Positions 14,733 to 27,800 of a DNA stretch of 64,000 bases are shown piece by piece; positions within the stretch are counted from its first letter, which is position 1, and each line of letters opens with the position of its first letter. The position numbers and the translations under genes are program-made. The notes under the pieces are model-generated. The model was given only the letters and a program-made list of their open reading frames with translations, was not told the DNA's origin and searched no databases. Origin of the DNA: Didymodactylos carnosus (Eukaryota; Rotifera; Eurotatoria; Philodinida; Philodinidae); NCBI GenBank assembly GCA_905250885.1, contig CAJNOQ010000051.1:26088-90087 (forward strand). The letters are read 5' to 3'.

Positions 14733-17700
14733 ATGCTACTATATATTGATACTATTTGTCAAGCTAAGATGATGATGGTGGTCTCTTATTTTTTAGTTTA
14801 TAAAGATGAATCATCTCATCATCAAACAGCCGTATCACAGATTGATTTACATTCTCAAGGAGAAAATTCTTTTTCTTCTACTAACGAATCATCAACAAAA
14901 ATATATCCATCATCAATAATCGTTCATCATTGTTCACAGCAACAAAAATCTAAAACATATGATAGAACAACAAATAAAATAACCAATCAACAACATCATA
15001 TCAATAAATTAAATTCTTCAATAAAAACTGCTGAACAATGTCGATCATTATTTGATCTTCTACCATCGTTTCGACGTCGAAATTCAATAACAAAAACAAT
15101 TGATTGTGTAAGTAGAAAATATATTATTATTATTTTTTGTTTTATCTAATTGTGCGTGTCGAGACAGCATTGCAATTACATAATTTCAATTTTCTTTCAT
15201 TTAATTATGACTAGCGGACAACTATTTAAATTTTAAGAAAGAAAAAAGAAAACTGACAGTTTTTTTTTTTCTTCTTTTTTTTTCATGTTTTTTATTGTCT
15301 TTGTTATATTTTATTCTCAAAGGAAACACAGATGAACATCGTTAATGCAGTTTTTTTTACTAGTGAATATGTGATGTAATCGCTTACGAATAGTTGAGTA
15401 TATATATATATATTGATATGTTCAATATTCTCTTCATTTGTCATTGTTTGTGTTTCTCAATTAGACTTTAATTCAATTTTTAAACAGTACTAAAGTTAAT
15501 TAGCTTTTTTATATAAGTTAACTATTCTAAAAGGAAAATCATACATAGAATGACTGTATGTTCTCCTTCATAGCGTCTGTCGATCTTTTTTTTTTTCTGA
15601 ACATTTATATAAAGAAATTATTTTCACTTAAATATTCATTAGACAAGACAATGATTCTCGCCCTTGAAAATATCTTAGTTTATTTTCCGTTTATGTGAGT
15701 TTTTTGTTTAGATTGAAACACGATATTATAAAACCTTCAAATGATACACAAGTAGTACTTCGTCTTTCTCGATTATACAAAAACAAATATAAAATTCTCT
15801 TTTAATAATAATCGTAATTATAGATTATTCTCTGTGTATGTGTGTGTGTGTATGCGTTTTTTTTCTTCTTTTTGTACACCCAACAACATCCTCTCTACTA
15901 TTTTAAAAATTCCGAGCATGTTAAATGCGAAAAGAAAGAACAATAAAGAATTGCATTACATATCTTGTCTACTATTATAGGGTCATTGTATGTAGTATAT
16001 AGAAATCTCATTTTGGTTTTAGTTGATTTAACAAAAGAATGTATGATGACGTAGATATATATATATATCTAAACATACCATCCTTTTTTTCCTCTTTTAA
16101 AATGGCATATTTTATGGTTACTATAAAAGCAACTTGTAACACATTTATGATTAAACATTTTTGAAAGTTCATAAATTTTCACAAATTTGTTTAAGTTTAA
16201 GGAGTTTATCAGTTCTTGATACTTTCTTAAACATTTATGATCTGAAAAAGAGTTTACGTTAATAGGAAACAAGAACAGGAAAACAAGCGTAAAGAAAGAT
16301 TTTTATTCGAACTATTATTCTAGAAAATATGTTTTTTTGTTTACAAAATCGACATAGTTATTCAAATAAAAACTAGTACTCTTTTAGATTCTATTGAAAG
16401 ACACGTTTGCATTTAATCGGTTACAATATTATACTGACTTATATTTTATTTTACAATCGTTAACGCGCACGTATTTTATTAATTATTCATGATATGCATT
16501 TAAATACGGCAAGCTCGTAAGAAGTAGCAAAAGAAGAAAAAAAAATTGTATTTCTATTTTATAGTATAATAAAATAAATGTCTGTATTTTCTTAACAATC
16601 GAAAAATCGACTTGTTATGAATTTGATGTCTACAATTTGAAATCAATAAACTATTGGTGTGTGTGTGTGTGTGTATATGTTTCTCTTCATTGTATTGAAA
16701 TAGAACCATTTGATTATATACGTGAGATTAAATGCGTGACTTGTGTGTTATTATGGTTTCTTGTTCAGTGATGCAAAATATGTAGCTAGGCTGAGATAGG
16801 GAAAGAGAGATTTGATGTGTAAAATTCATTAACATGTAAAAAATTAGCTTACTCTTAACATTGAATTTCCGTAAACAGGTTATTCATATTTTCAAGCAAA
16901 TGTCATTGATTAATAATCAAAAGCTAAAAGGCAAAAAAGATAATCCTGATAAGGTAGCATGCACTTTTCCTCTTCTGTTCCGCATTAGAGAATAGATTGT
17001 ATTGATTAAGCCTCTTTGATGATTCTCACTATACATTATTAATTTATATTCTATCTAAAAATAACAACTTTATTGGAAACAAGAGAGAACGTACTGTTCT
17101 ATCAACATTTCGTAGAATTAATTCATATATACACAAAAAAATTTTCTTTTTATTTTTTTACGTTTTTTCACTATCTATTTTATTTAATAGGAAAAATATA
17201 TCTCATTCATTTTTTTCTTCTAACATATCTTTTTTCATTCTTTCATTTCTTTTTACTCATCTATTACACACATAGAGACACACACACATGTACAAATTTT
17301 TACCATCTGATGTTTCATAAACAAACAAATTACGCTACAAATTAGTCTTATTAATATAATATTAATTTGAAACATTTGCACAAATAACAAATAGAGATGA
17401 CGACTAAAATGGCAGATACTTTTCAATGGATACGGTTGAAATACTTGAAACTAGTAAAAATGCGACATATAAATGATTGTGAATATTCACATATACAAGA
17501 TAAAGTATCAGCAACGAAGTCTTTTACTATTAAAATTGATTTGGTTTACATTGTCTGATAAAGAGCAATGTTAGTTCGAAGAAATAAGATAAAAATTTAA
17601 AAATGATAGCTATTCCAGTTAATACTTTTCATCAAAGATATGATGAATTAGTTGGTTGCACGGTCAGGGCTAGATAAAGTCAACAAATCTAATCAATACC

Positions 17701-20700
17701 CGTTTACATGAAAGATACACATTGTAGAAAATGTGTTTCTTCCTGCTTTTAACCCAATGTTAACCTTGATTTCCGTGTAAATACCGTATTACTTTTTATT
17801 TTTTGGTAGTTTCAGTTGAACAAGTCTTTATTCAAATATCGTTCTTTTTTCTTCTTTGTTACTCAATTCTATTGTGCATAGATGAGTAAGCTTGTTTCTT
17901 TTAATATATTTTTTTGTAAAAATTTATGCACATTTATACGAACTTGATCCCATCAGAGAAATATGATTTGAATATATTATTAATACTATCAAGTAATATA
18001 TTACTTATTTATAGATTTAGAAAGAGAGATATTGTTCTATTAGATTAATTAAAGTCTTATAGTTTAGGAAAAATCTTTAGATCAAAGATTTTTCTGAATA
18101 TTTGATATCTTACAGACATCTATCTTAATAATAATACGTTTTAAAAATATTTTATTCTCTAACAAAATGATTTTATTTTTTAGAATTCTGCTGTCAATAC
18201 ATCATCAATTTATACAACCGATTATGATTCTGGTTATATGAGTCAAAGTGTTTTAAATCGAACATCTTCATATGTGTCTTGTCATTCAGCAAATGGAATA
18301 GATAATTCAACAATGTCAACACCACCACTAGCAAAAGGAATTGCAGAAAATCGAAAAGAATATTCAAAACGAAATGGTTCAATAGAAAATATTCTACATG
18401 GTCATACGAAAATAAATCCGGCTAATCTCAGAATATTGGTTCGAAAAAATTTTGAACCATTTTCACAATCTCAAAAACAAATTCGAGTCAAAAAAGGTAT
18501 TATATAATTTTTTGTCTAATTTCGAATGAAAATAATATATCAGAGTAGTAAAGAATTGTATGTAGAGAGAAAAATTCTAAATGAAAATTTTACAAAAAAA
18601 AATCCATTAGACTACGTTCATTTTTCGAGTTTAACGTGTTTTTACACGTACGATGATTGTTGACTGTAAACGCGAAAATTAATTTAGTTTTGTTTGTTAG
18701 AGAAAAAGAGGGTTATTTAAAATGGAATATGTTCTTGTTTTAAGAAAAGAAAAAAAAAAATTCCCTGTATTTGATGTGATAGAAAAACTATATTCTACTA
18801 AATGAAAAAAACTATGTTCTTGAATTTTGATAACTGCATATAGATTCATTCTATCAAACAGACATTATAACTTGAAGACTTTAAACAACAAAAGGTTTCT
18901 TTTCTTTTTTTTTTTTTCTTCTTCTTTTTTCTTACTCTTCTCAATTTTCTCATATATTATTTAACTTCTGTTGAGTTTTGCATTTCAAAGTTATCTCATG
19001 GTTAAACGAAGAATTAGTTCCATTACAATAAACTCTTTATCAACTAGAAAGAACAGTATATATGTTTCACTGGAAAGAAAACCTCTCAAGTTTGACATAT
19101 TGTTAAAGAGTAATTGGTTAGATTGTTAATTTATTACATTAAGAGGACCTAATATTCTTGTGTTTAACCACTGCCTAGTTAAACTTATGATAAGAAAATA
19201 CAAAGATCTTTTTACCAATTAGAATATGTAGGTAAAAATATCAAATATCGTTACATAGAATATTTATTTACTTTTTTTTCAAGAGATAAACTTTTTCAGT
19301 TTATTACAATCTTGCTGAATTTAAAATATTAATTTTATTTTGATTTATCTATACTTTAGATTCATGTGTAATTGCCTTGTATTCTCGTGGTCCATGGTTA
19401 TGTATACAAACTGCAAATGGTGATACTGGCTATATACCACGAATAATTTGTTCGTTACATCCCAATCGTTCCAAAAATGCATACATGAGCAATAATTCAA
19501 ATTCTTCAAATCATTATTCATTGTCCTCAACATCATCGGGGACCTCGTCGTTATCATCTCGAGGACAAATGAATTTAGTTAATGATAGATCGAGTGATAA
19601 TGACGTTCTTGATTTAACAACTGTATTGCCAGATCAACCAGAACAATATCAACAGCAGCAACCAACACATTATTGGACAGCAACGTCTTTATCTTCAATT
19701 TATGGCAATTTACAACCAAAACCATCTCATCGACAGAAAATAACAGCTATTTCAAAACGTCAATTATTAAATGAAAATCGTCCTGACATGATGATCGGTA
19801 ATTGTGATATAAATCGTTATATTTCAAGAAGTTCGTCATTAATAAATAAATCTCATCCACCAAAACCGATTGTCGTATCGACTGGTGAAACTTTTATTAA
19901 TCAAAAATTACGAGATATGCCCAATAACGAACGACATATAAATACACGTATTTTAGCATCAAATAAGCAATCAAATTCTCGTCGTTCAACAATCGGTTCT
20001 TCACTATTTTCATTAAATTGTGCTACTGTACCCGTGACGAAAAGACCACAACAACAACTTCCAGATGAAAATTATAATAAACGCTATGAACCAGTTGAAA
20101 TTCATGAAATTGACAACAGGAAATCTAATTTGGAATTAAGTAACAGACAACAACAACAATCGCCTCAATTGTTTGTACAACCACGCGATACCGATTCGTC
20201 AAGTACTCAAGATTCAGGATTTTCAGAGCCATATTTTCTTGTAGATGGAACTAATTATCAACAATTTAGACAAAAGAATTTATTAAACTCACTACCACAG
20301 GTAAAACTGAAATTTTCAAAGAATATTAAAGATTTTTTACTGTTTTAATCTTTTAGAGTATTAACAATGATAATGTTCTTCAACAACAAGAACAAAACAC
20401 AGTTTCGTATGATATATTGTCTAGAAACTCAAAATCAATCAGTTCTTTAAAAGTGCCATCATCAAACACCGTACCATCGACATTTCCTTCAAATAAAGTA
20501 GATAATAATAATGGATATCGTTTAGGAAGAAGTAAACGTCACACTTTAATCGATGGTGTTCATTTAAACAATTATTCACATAATGACTCAGTCGTTAATA
20601 AACGACATTCATTTGGTGCATTTCAACCGGAAGATGATGCAACGATTTCTTTTAATGGCGATAATGAACATCATCAAATACGCGTACCATCTGTCGATTG

Positions 20701-21862
20701 TATGCTTAAACCACATACATCGGAAATGGCTTACATTCGAACGGTGAACGATAAATATCCTCAAGTTACACTTCGTTCGAAACCACGTTCAAATCAACAA
20801 CGTTTACTCGTGAAAAAGGATGTGTCAACACTTACACAAAGTTTAAATCGTTTAGAAGACATGAATAAGAATTATGAACACAACGAAGAAGAATTATTAA
20901 ATAGAAATAATCGTTCAAATTTATGTTTAGCTATGCCAAAAAGTCATGATCAAATACCAACAAGAATAATTTTAACTCATCATCGACATCAGGCAACAAT
21001 TGAAAAAATGATCACGGCATCAAAACAACGACAATCGAAACCAAACACTAGTCTATCGTCCTCATATCAATTTGGTAGTTCACATAGTGCATTTCGACCA
21101 GTTAAACCAAATCACAATATACGTGCATCAAGCGAAGGACATTCTCCAGTCGATCATCAATTATCTTTTTCATCTTCATTATCTACATCTAGTTCGATTT
21201 CTACTTCCTCCACATCACTAAAAAATACCGATGATGCACTTACTGTCATCAAAAAGAAACCACATTTAATTCTAAAATGCGATCCCAAACGACGTTTATC
21301 ATGTGATGTTTCGTTAAATAATACTAATAATAATAATTTGAATATATCATTGATGGATAATATTAGTTTAACACAGTCAACATACGATAATGTTGCTGTA
21401 GACAGAAATACTAAGTCGAGTTCGACCATGATCGGACCAAGTCCGTTTATCCGTACAATGAGTGATATATGTGATAAATTTAGCGAATTGAATATTGATG
21501 AAATAGAAAAAGATTCTTTAAACCCAATTCCTACTTATCGAACGAAGAAATTAGAACAAAATCAATTATTACTAAAAATGATGGTTATGAATAAAAATAA
21601 GATTGGGCAAGGAAAAACATCACTTATTCCACAAAATAATGATTTAATAAAAATATTAAAAGATTATCGTAATCCACGCTCAAGTTTCTCGGTAAAACGT
21701 GGTGATTATGTTTGTCTTCTCAAACAAGTGGGTAAAGCGTGTTTTCTGGTACGAAAACATAACGGACAAATTGGTTTTTTACCAAAAGCTTTGATGGGTA
21801 TAGAAACAAAGACAATTGATGCGTTTTTACAAATGCACGGTTATAGGGAAACAGTCATTTAA
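14733..21862 (+). CDS. Protein with two SH3 domains and a long low-complexity linker
   Basis: Exons: up to 15107, 18184-18496, 19360-20300, 20357-21862 (TAA); phases agree at all three introns (3.1 kb, 863 bp, 56 bp). Counting from the ATG at 14733 gives 1044 residues. The start is uncertain: a good acceptor (TTATTTTTTAG, ending 14796) lies inside the first ORF, so exon 1 may begin at 14797 after an unseen upstream exon. SH3-1 spans residues about 207-262 and is split by intron 2 (LRILVRKNFEPF..IRVKKG / DSCVIALYSRGPW..GYIPRIICSL). SH3-2 is at the C-terminus (residues about 975-1027: VKRGDYVCLL, GQIGFLPKAL). The middle is Ser/Asn/Gln-rich and probably disordered. SH3 domains bind proline-rich peptides, so a scaffold or adaptor role is inferred. 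The SIEN.. stretch before SH3-1 recalls insect Dlish, but the resemblance is weak and no name is assigned. Confidence 0.8.
15108..18183 (+). other. 3.1-kb intron 1 of the SH3 gene
   Basis: Bounded by GTAAGT after TGT at 15107 and TTTTTTAG at 18183, phase 0 on both sides. AT-rich, with short (GT)n runs at about 15835-15850 and 16657-16672. No internal coding exon recognised. Confidence 0.7.
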
Positions 21863-24853
21863 AACTCTTAGCAATAAGATGAGCCCAATTGACAAAAATA
21901 TGTAGTGAAACACTTTTTTATTCATCGTTGAGCCAAAATATGCCAAGCTGAAGAACCTAAATTTAGTTTTAGAATTTTGTTATCGTTCTTCGCTTCTGCT
22001 GTTGTGAATATTCCTTTTTTATACTAATACAGGAATATTCCGAGAGGGTGTCTCCGCTAAGAATGAATTGAAATATAGTTAGTCTTGTTCAGTTTTCCAC
22101 AATGGCTAAAGATCTGAAAGACGTAACTGTTGACATCAAAGAATTATAGTCTTAAAGAAGTTTACTTCTTCATTTAGAGATCCTTTTTGATAAACCCATA
22201 GCAACAGTCTAGAACTGAAACCATTCGAAAATTGATAGTAGTAACTATGGCTTTCAGATTCTTAATTAATGTCGAAACTGAAAAAAGCTAATTCTCTTTC
22301 AACTCACTTTCTGAGGGATCACTTCGGAATGTTTCCTTGTAAAATTTTTTACTACTTTTTGGTTTTCTTATTCCACTAAACGAAAATATAATCCATTTTT
22401 TGTTTTTCAGCATTTGTTTTACATTATGCATGTTAAATAATGTCTCTTTTTTATTATTTTTAAGTCTAGTCTTATTTTAAATGCTCCCCATGTCTTCTGT
22501 CTCGTTAAAATCCAGCTCAAATTCCAATTTTGTCGAAATCTTTTGAGTATGAAATTCGAAGACCAGCAGTTTGAATATTTAAACACTCAAGTGTTCATAC
22601 ACTTTATTTTTTTTATCTCCTATGTTTTTTGTCAGATACTCTTATTAAGATGCTCTTCGATCTCTAATGTACCACATCACCTTATAAAAGCATCTTAATA
22701 TAAGATGCATCATGTATCCATTTTATTTTAGCCGCAATTAGAATTTTGAAGGAGTTTATACAGTCCTAATGACTAGGACCGAAACAAGAATCTTAGAATA
22801 AGACGAATGAGAAAAAAACAAATCGGATAGCACTTAGAAGCACTGGCAACTCTGACTTCGAAATATCAGTATAAGCAGACTTCTCCCTGTACAATAAGAG
22901 TAGACTATCATGTCTACCAAGTTGACCTTGACCTTTAACATTTGATAGAATAGACAAAAAACTTCCCAACAATTCTCTTTTCTCTTCATATCTACGCTGT
23001 GCTGTAGAACAAAATGGTTATTTAGTCAAGTTCGAGATACCGACAGAATGCAGGAGCAGGTTTTTCCGGCAAATATCATAGGATCTCGTTTATCCTGCAG
23101 AATTTGACTGGATAGTAGGTTCCTCACCGGATTTTTATTGGAACTGAAGACATGCTTCAGGTTCACCTTTTTTTTACTGTTTTACTTTTGTATTACACAT
23201 ATATTATTTACGATTATAACTGAACATTATATTGTTTTTCAAAACAAAATTTTTAATAAAATAATTTTAAGAGACAAACATCATCAAAATAATAGAGAAC
23301 TGCCGCCAAAAAATAAGAAAAACTATGTATAGATAATTAGATTTTGCATCACCAAAAATTACTGTAGAGTTAGGATGGAACACGTTAGACGATATCGTCT
23401 CTTTCAACTTGTGCTTTGTTATTCTACAGTCTGAAGAAAATTGGTAATTAATTATTATTCATCTAGTAAATTTCTTTTTTTTTCATGATAATTTTAATTC
23501 ATTGAATTCATAGCCTACAATATGTTTTAATTGAAAATTTTTTCGAAAGTGAAGGAAATGTTATTATATGTTTATCAAAAGTGTGCATCCTCTATTGTAT
23601 GTGTAATAGCACCTCGGTCAGTGTATCAACAATTCATCTAAAACCTTCAGCATAAATGAATCTCTGTCTTACACATAATGGTTAAAATATCAAGCCGATA
23701 GAAATCTTATAAACCACAATAGGAAAGAATTTCTTATAATTAATCTTTCCAGAAATTTTTTTTATTTCGATCGTATTTTACACTGACATATGACCACTGA
23801 TTTTCAACTTGAAATCAAAGTTGTAGGAAGCTATGATTAACTCTATCATGTTCTCTATATTGCTATATGATGCGGCTAAAAAAAAATGCGCAAGATAAGA
23901 AACCGTAGATACTACGTAAGTGATTTTTATATTTCTTTGACACTTGTGTAATAGCGACACATCTTGTTTCTGGAAATTGGACCAGTCATCTGTCAATTTT
24001 AAAAGAAATAACGGTATTTCCAATCTCCACCAGAGTGTGCTCGAAGTTGCTGATAAAAAATCTTTTTGTAGTTTTCTGTACATGTTTTCGGGTGGCCCCG
24101 ACTTTACTGGATAAAAAGCACGAAAAATCAAGTGTATGTATTTAGAGTTGTGGAAAAGTGATTTTTCTCAACTCTAAATCAACTTTATTTTTTTCCTCAC
24201 ATCGATATGAAAGGGAGAATTTTATCGTATTTTAATTAATCAATCTATTGTATTTTTTGCAAGTTAATTTGATAATCAGAAGAAAATGATGGTATATTAA
24301 CTGCGAGGAAAAATGAAGAATTGATCAATCAGATGTGAATTAAAAAATTTTCTTCTTATTGAGAAGTTTGAAAGATACCGTCTACGTGCGTCCTCTATTT
24401 TGGTGTTAAAAGGTTTTTCTTTGCAAAAATGGATTAAGCAAATGTTTTGAATCTATTTAAAATAGTCTTTGTGACTTTATTTTTAACGCTAATATATTGT
24501 TTTAAACTTTTTGAAAAATTAGGTGTGAATTGGACTGTTCGAGGACCAACTTTGATGAAATCTAAATGGGTATCGATCCACAGCTAGATTATTGATATAG
24601 AAGCAGCTGTTCGAAAAAAAGAATGAAAGAATGATTTTCATTGAGAATAACAAAAGATGGAAATCAAAATTTTCTCCGCTTTCTGCTATTGTGAACAGTT
24701 TTTCCCCTTGAAGTAACCCAAAAAAAAACGTTTCCTTTATATTCTCTTGCAAGTAAACCTTGTCGAAAGATATCTACAAATCAAATTGAACTAAGTAGTT
24801 CTAAAGGTTTCTACAACGGTTTCTCAGAATCATTCATTTTGATTTTTAGAGAA
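21863..24853. other. Intergenic: SH3 gene 3' region and TBC1D30 upstream region
   Basis: 3 kb between two head-to-tail plus-strand genes. No recognisable coding sequence. A small hairpin (TTAGAGTTG..CAACTCTAA) sits at about 24140-24176. An acceptor-like TTTTTAG at 24843-24849, just before the TBC1D30 ATG, suggests that a 5'UTR intron ends there, so the true promoter is probably further upstream. Confidence 0.55.
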
Positions 24854-27800
24854 ATGAGTATCGCTCAAGATCCAAGTGTTTTCAGTGAGATTGATCTCAA
24901 CGATAACGACAATAATGATACTACGAAACACAGACGCAAAAGTTTTCGCCGTCCACCACCACTTATTTCATCCATAAAACAACTGACATCACCTACTTCA
25001 TTTGGTAATCCATCGCCAAATGATGTATTTGAAGCTTGCTTTGATTTAATAGACATAAACCCTAAACGAATGACATTAAGCCATAGTAGTACACATTATG
25101 GTGACAGTGAATCATCTGGTGGAGGTGGTACGGATAGTCCACGTTTATCATCGAGTTCATCGCCGTATATATCTACAAATAGCTCCATTCATAATGAAAC
25201 TGATGAGTCAAGTAACGATAAACAACAACAACAAAGTCGTCTTAGTCGATCTTATAATCTTAGTAGACAAGATTCCATAATTGATAGTTTATTATATGCT
25301 ATTTATGATAGAGAACATCATGAAAGTAGTTCATTCAGTGACATAACATGTACGGAAATGTCCACTGCTCCTTCAATAACAACAAATCGTTTGAGTGATT
25401 CGGCTAATGAAAACAGAACGAATACAACATCATGGACAAAACCGGTTTTAATGAAGAAAAGTAAGTATCAACTTGTCTTTTCATATTATCATCGAGACGA
25501 AAAAATCAAATTAATTTTTAATATTTTAGGATTAAGAACCTTGAAAATTTTTTTCCAATAATTCCAATAATTTCATAAATTTTATCAGCATGTATATTTC
25601 CTATAAATAATTTATCAAAATCTTTTGTTCTCGACGTTTGTTGTTTCAATAGTGCTAAATATTTTATAAAATAGTTATCAATTTTTTTTTCTCCGTTTTA
25701 CTTCCGTTAATTGTACTCTCGTTCTCTTTCTTTTATTCTTTTTTATATTTGTAGGCGTCACAGATCTTCGTTATATTGTCACACAAATTCAACTACATAT
25801 TAGTCAAGCTAATTCATTATTAGTGAGAAATTTACGTCATCGAGATAAAAATTTGAATAAACTCCAACGTAATTATGATATTATTACGGCTATTTTACAA
25901 GCAGCATCATTGAAAAGACGTAAGTCAGTAAAAATCATCTATTTTAAAAAAAAATTAATTGATAAAAGTGTTAAAAAATGTTAAAAAATTTTATTTACTT
26001 CATATTGATATTAAAAAGTAACTAATTAATGACGAACAAATGAGAAATAAAATGAATGTAATATTTTTTAAATTAAAATTTAACATATTTTCTACTGATA
26101 AAATTTGATAAATGAAATATCTTTATGGAATATATATAGAAGATTGTCAGAACACAAATGTGACAAATTGAATTAAGTGAACAATCATACCTTAAATTTG
26201 ATAATATTTTTTAGACTTGTAGAAAATGTGTATGAATCTTTGCAACATATTTTTCTAAATCAAAATCATAATCAGATGATTAAAATTGTAGGATGTATAC
26301 CGTTAACATTGTTTAATATATGAATAAATAAATTCTACAGAAAATAACTAAGTAAACAATAACTTCCGTTTCCTGATTTATAGATCCGTATAGAGAGTAC
26401 TAGGAATAACTCAAAATAGTTCTTTTGTCAATTAACTTCAAAAAAAAAGATAAAAATAATACGGAATATATTTAGCTTTTTTCAAAAAGAAATATGAGAA
26501 TCAAGAGTTCATATTAGAACAACGTATACTGAAAATGGATCGCCTACATTTTAGATGTTCTGACGTCAATATGTAATACGGAAAATGTATTTTTATTTTT
26601 TTTTTCTTCTACATCTAACATTTTTATTTTTTGAGTGGGCATATGAACGAAAGAATTTCTAAGAAAAAACCCTCCTACGTGTAGTATATAGAACAGAAGA
26701 AGAAACAGAAGTTGATGAACAATAGACATCACATCTATCTGAAACTATATATAAAATAAAAATTCTTTTTGTTCTATATACATCATATGATGAGACAAAC
26801 TTATGTTTCTTTTAAGATAAAATTTTTCTTCTTTTTTTTTTTCTCTCCTATTTTACTGTTATTCTCAAATATCTATTATACTTGAAAATGTATAGCTGAT
26901 TAAATAAAAAGATAGAAAATTTATTTTACGGAGAGAAAGAAAGAGAACAAAGACTAGAATGTGATGTAGAGTTGAGATGGAGAAGAAAAGAATCATACAA
27001 TATGTTTGATTATCATTGATAAACAACGAGAAGTAGTAGCAACATATTGATAATTATTATCATGTATACAAATTGAAAACGTCAAGAAGTAAGTTAAATT
27101 CAAGTTCTCGTTAACTTTAAAAACAAATAAAATAAAAAACCGATTATATTTCTCTGTCTTATTCATCAATTATTGTTTATTCTAAAAAATTTTTTAAATT
27201 TTTTTTAATAAACTGCGTCAATCATTGTTGTTGTTGTTTTTTCTAAAAGCTTTTTCTTTTTTTTTTGCTATTTTATGTTAGATGATACTCCTTAGTTCAA
27301 ATTTTATATAGAATTTCCTTTTAACACCGTTCATAAAAAAATTCTAAAGTAGAAAATGATATTTTTCAGTACACGTATATGTTGACTATGAAACGTTATC
27401 TTCATATTTTAAAGACAGGATGAAGTGATTCTATTCATGCTATATATAATTTAATAAAATATAAAAAAAATTGAATACTGCAACTAACGACGGAAGAGAA
27501 AGTAGAAGGAGTAGTTCATCATTTTAGTTGACATGAAATGATTGTATTATATAATTATATTCGATATTTGTAGGACGCAAAAGACTCTGATTATTAACTG
27601 AAAATTCCTCTTAAATTAATTCAAATTATGACAGTTGGTCTTCCTCTAAGTTGTTCGTATACGACAAATAATAATATTAACGGAATAAATGAGGAAAATA
27701 TTGTTTTCTTTGATGAACAACCATTAATTTTACCTAATACAAGTAAGATTATTTAATTTAAAAAAAAAAAATATTCGTGTTTCGATGTTATACTACTGTC

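Noticed and set aside
21157-21429. 90-residue minus-strand ORF
   Set aside because: Antisense shadow of the last SH3-gene exon, in a serine-repeat stretch.
23778-24131. 117-residue minus-strand ORF
   Set aside because: No recognisable domain, no splice or promoter context, and composition like translated AT-rich repeat; kept out of the gene list.
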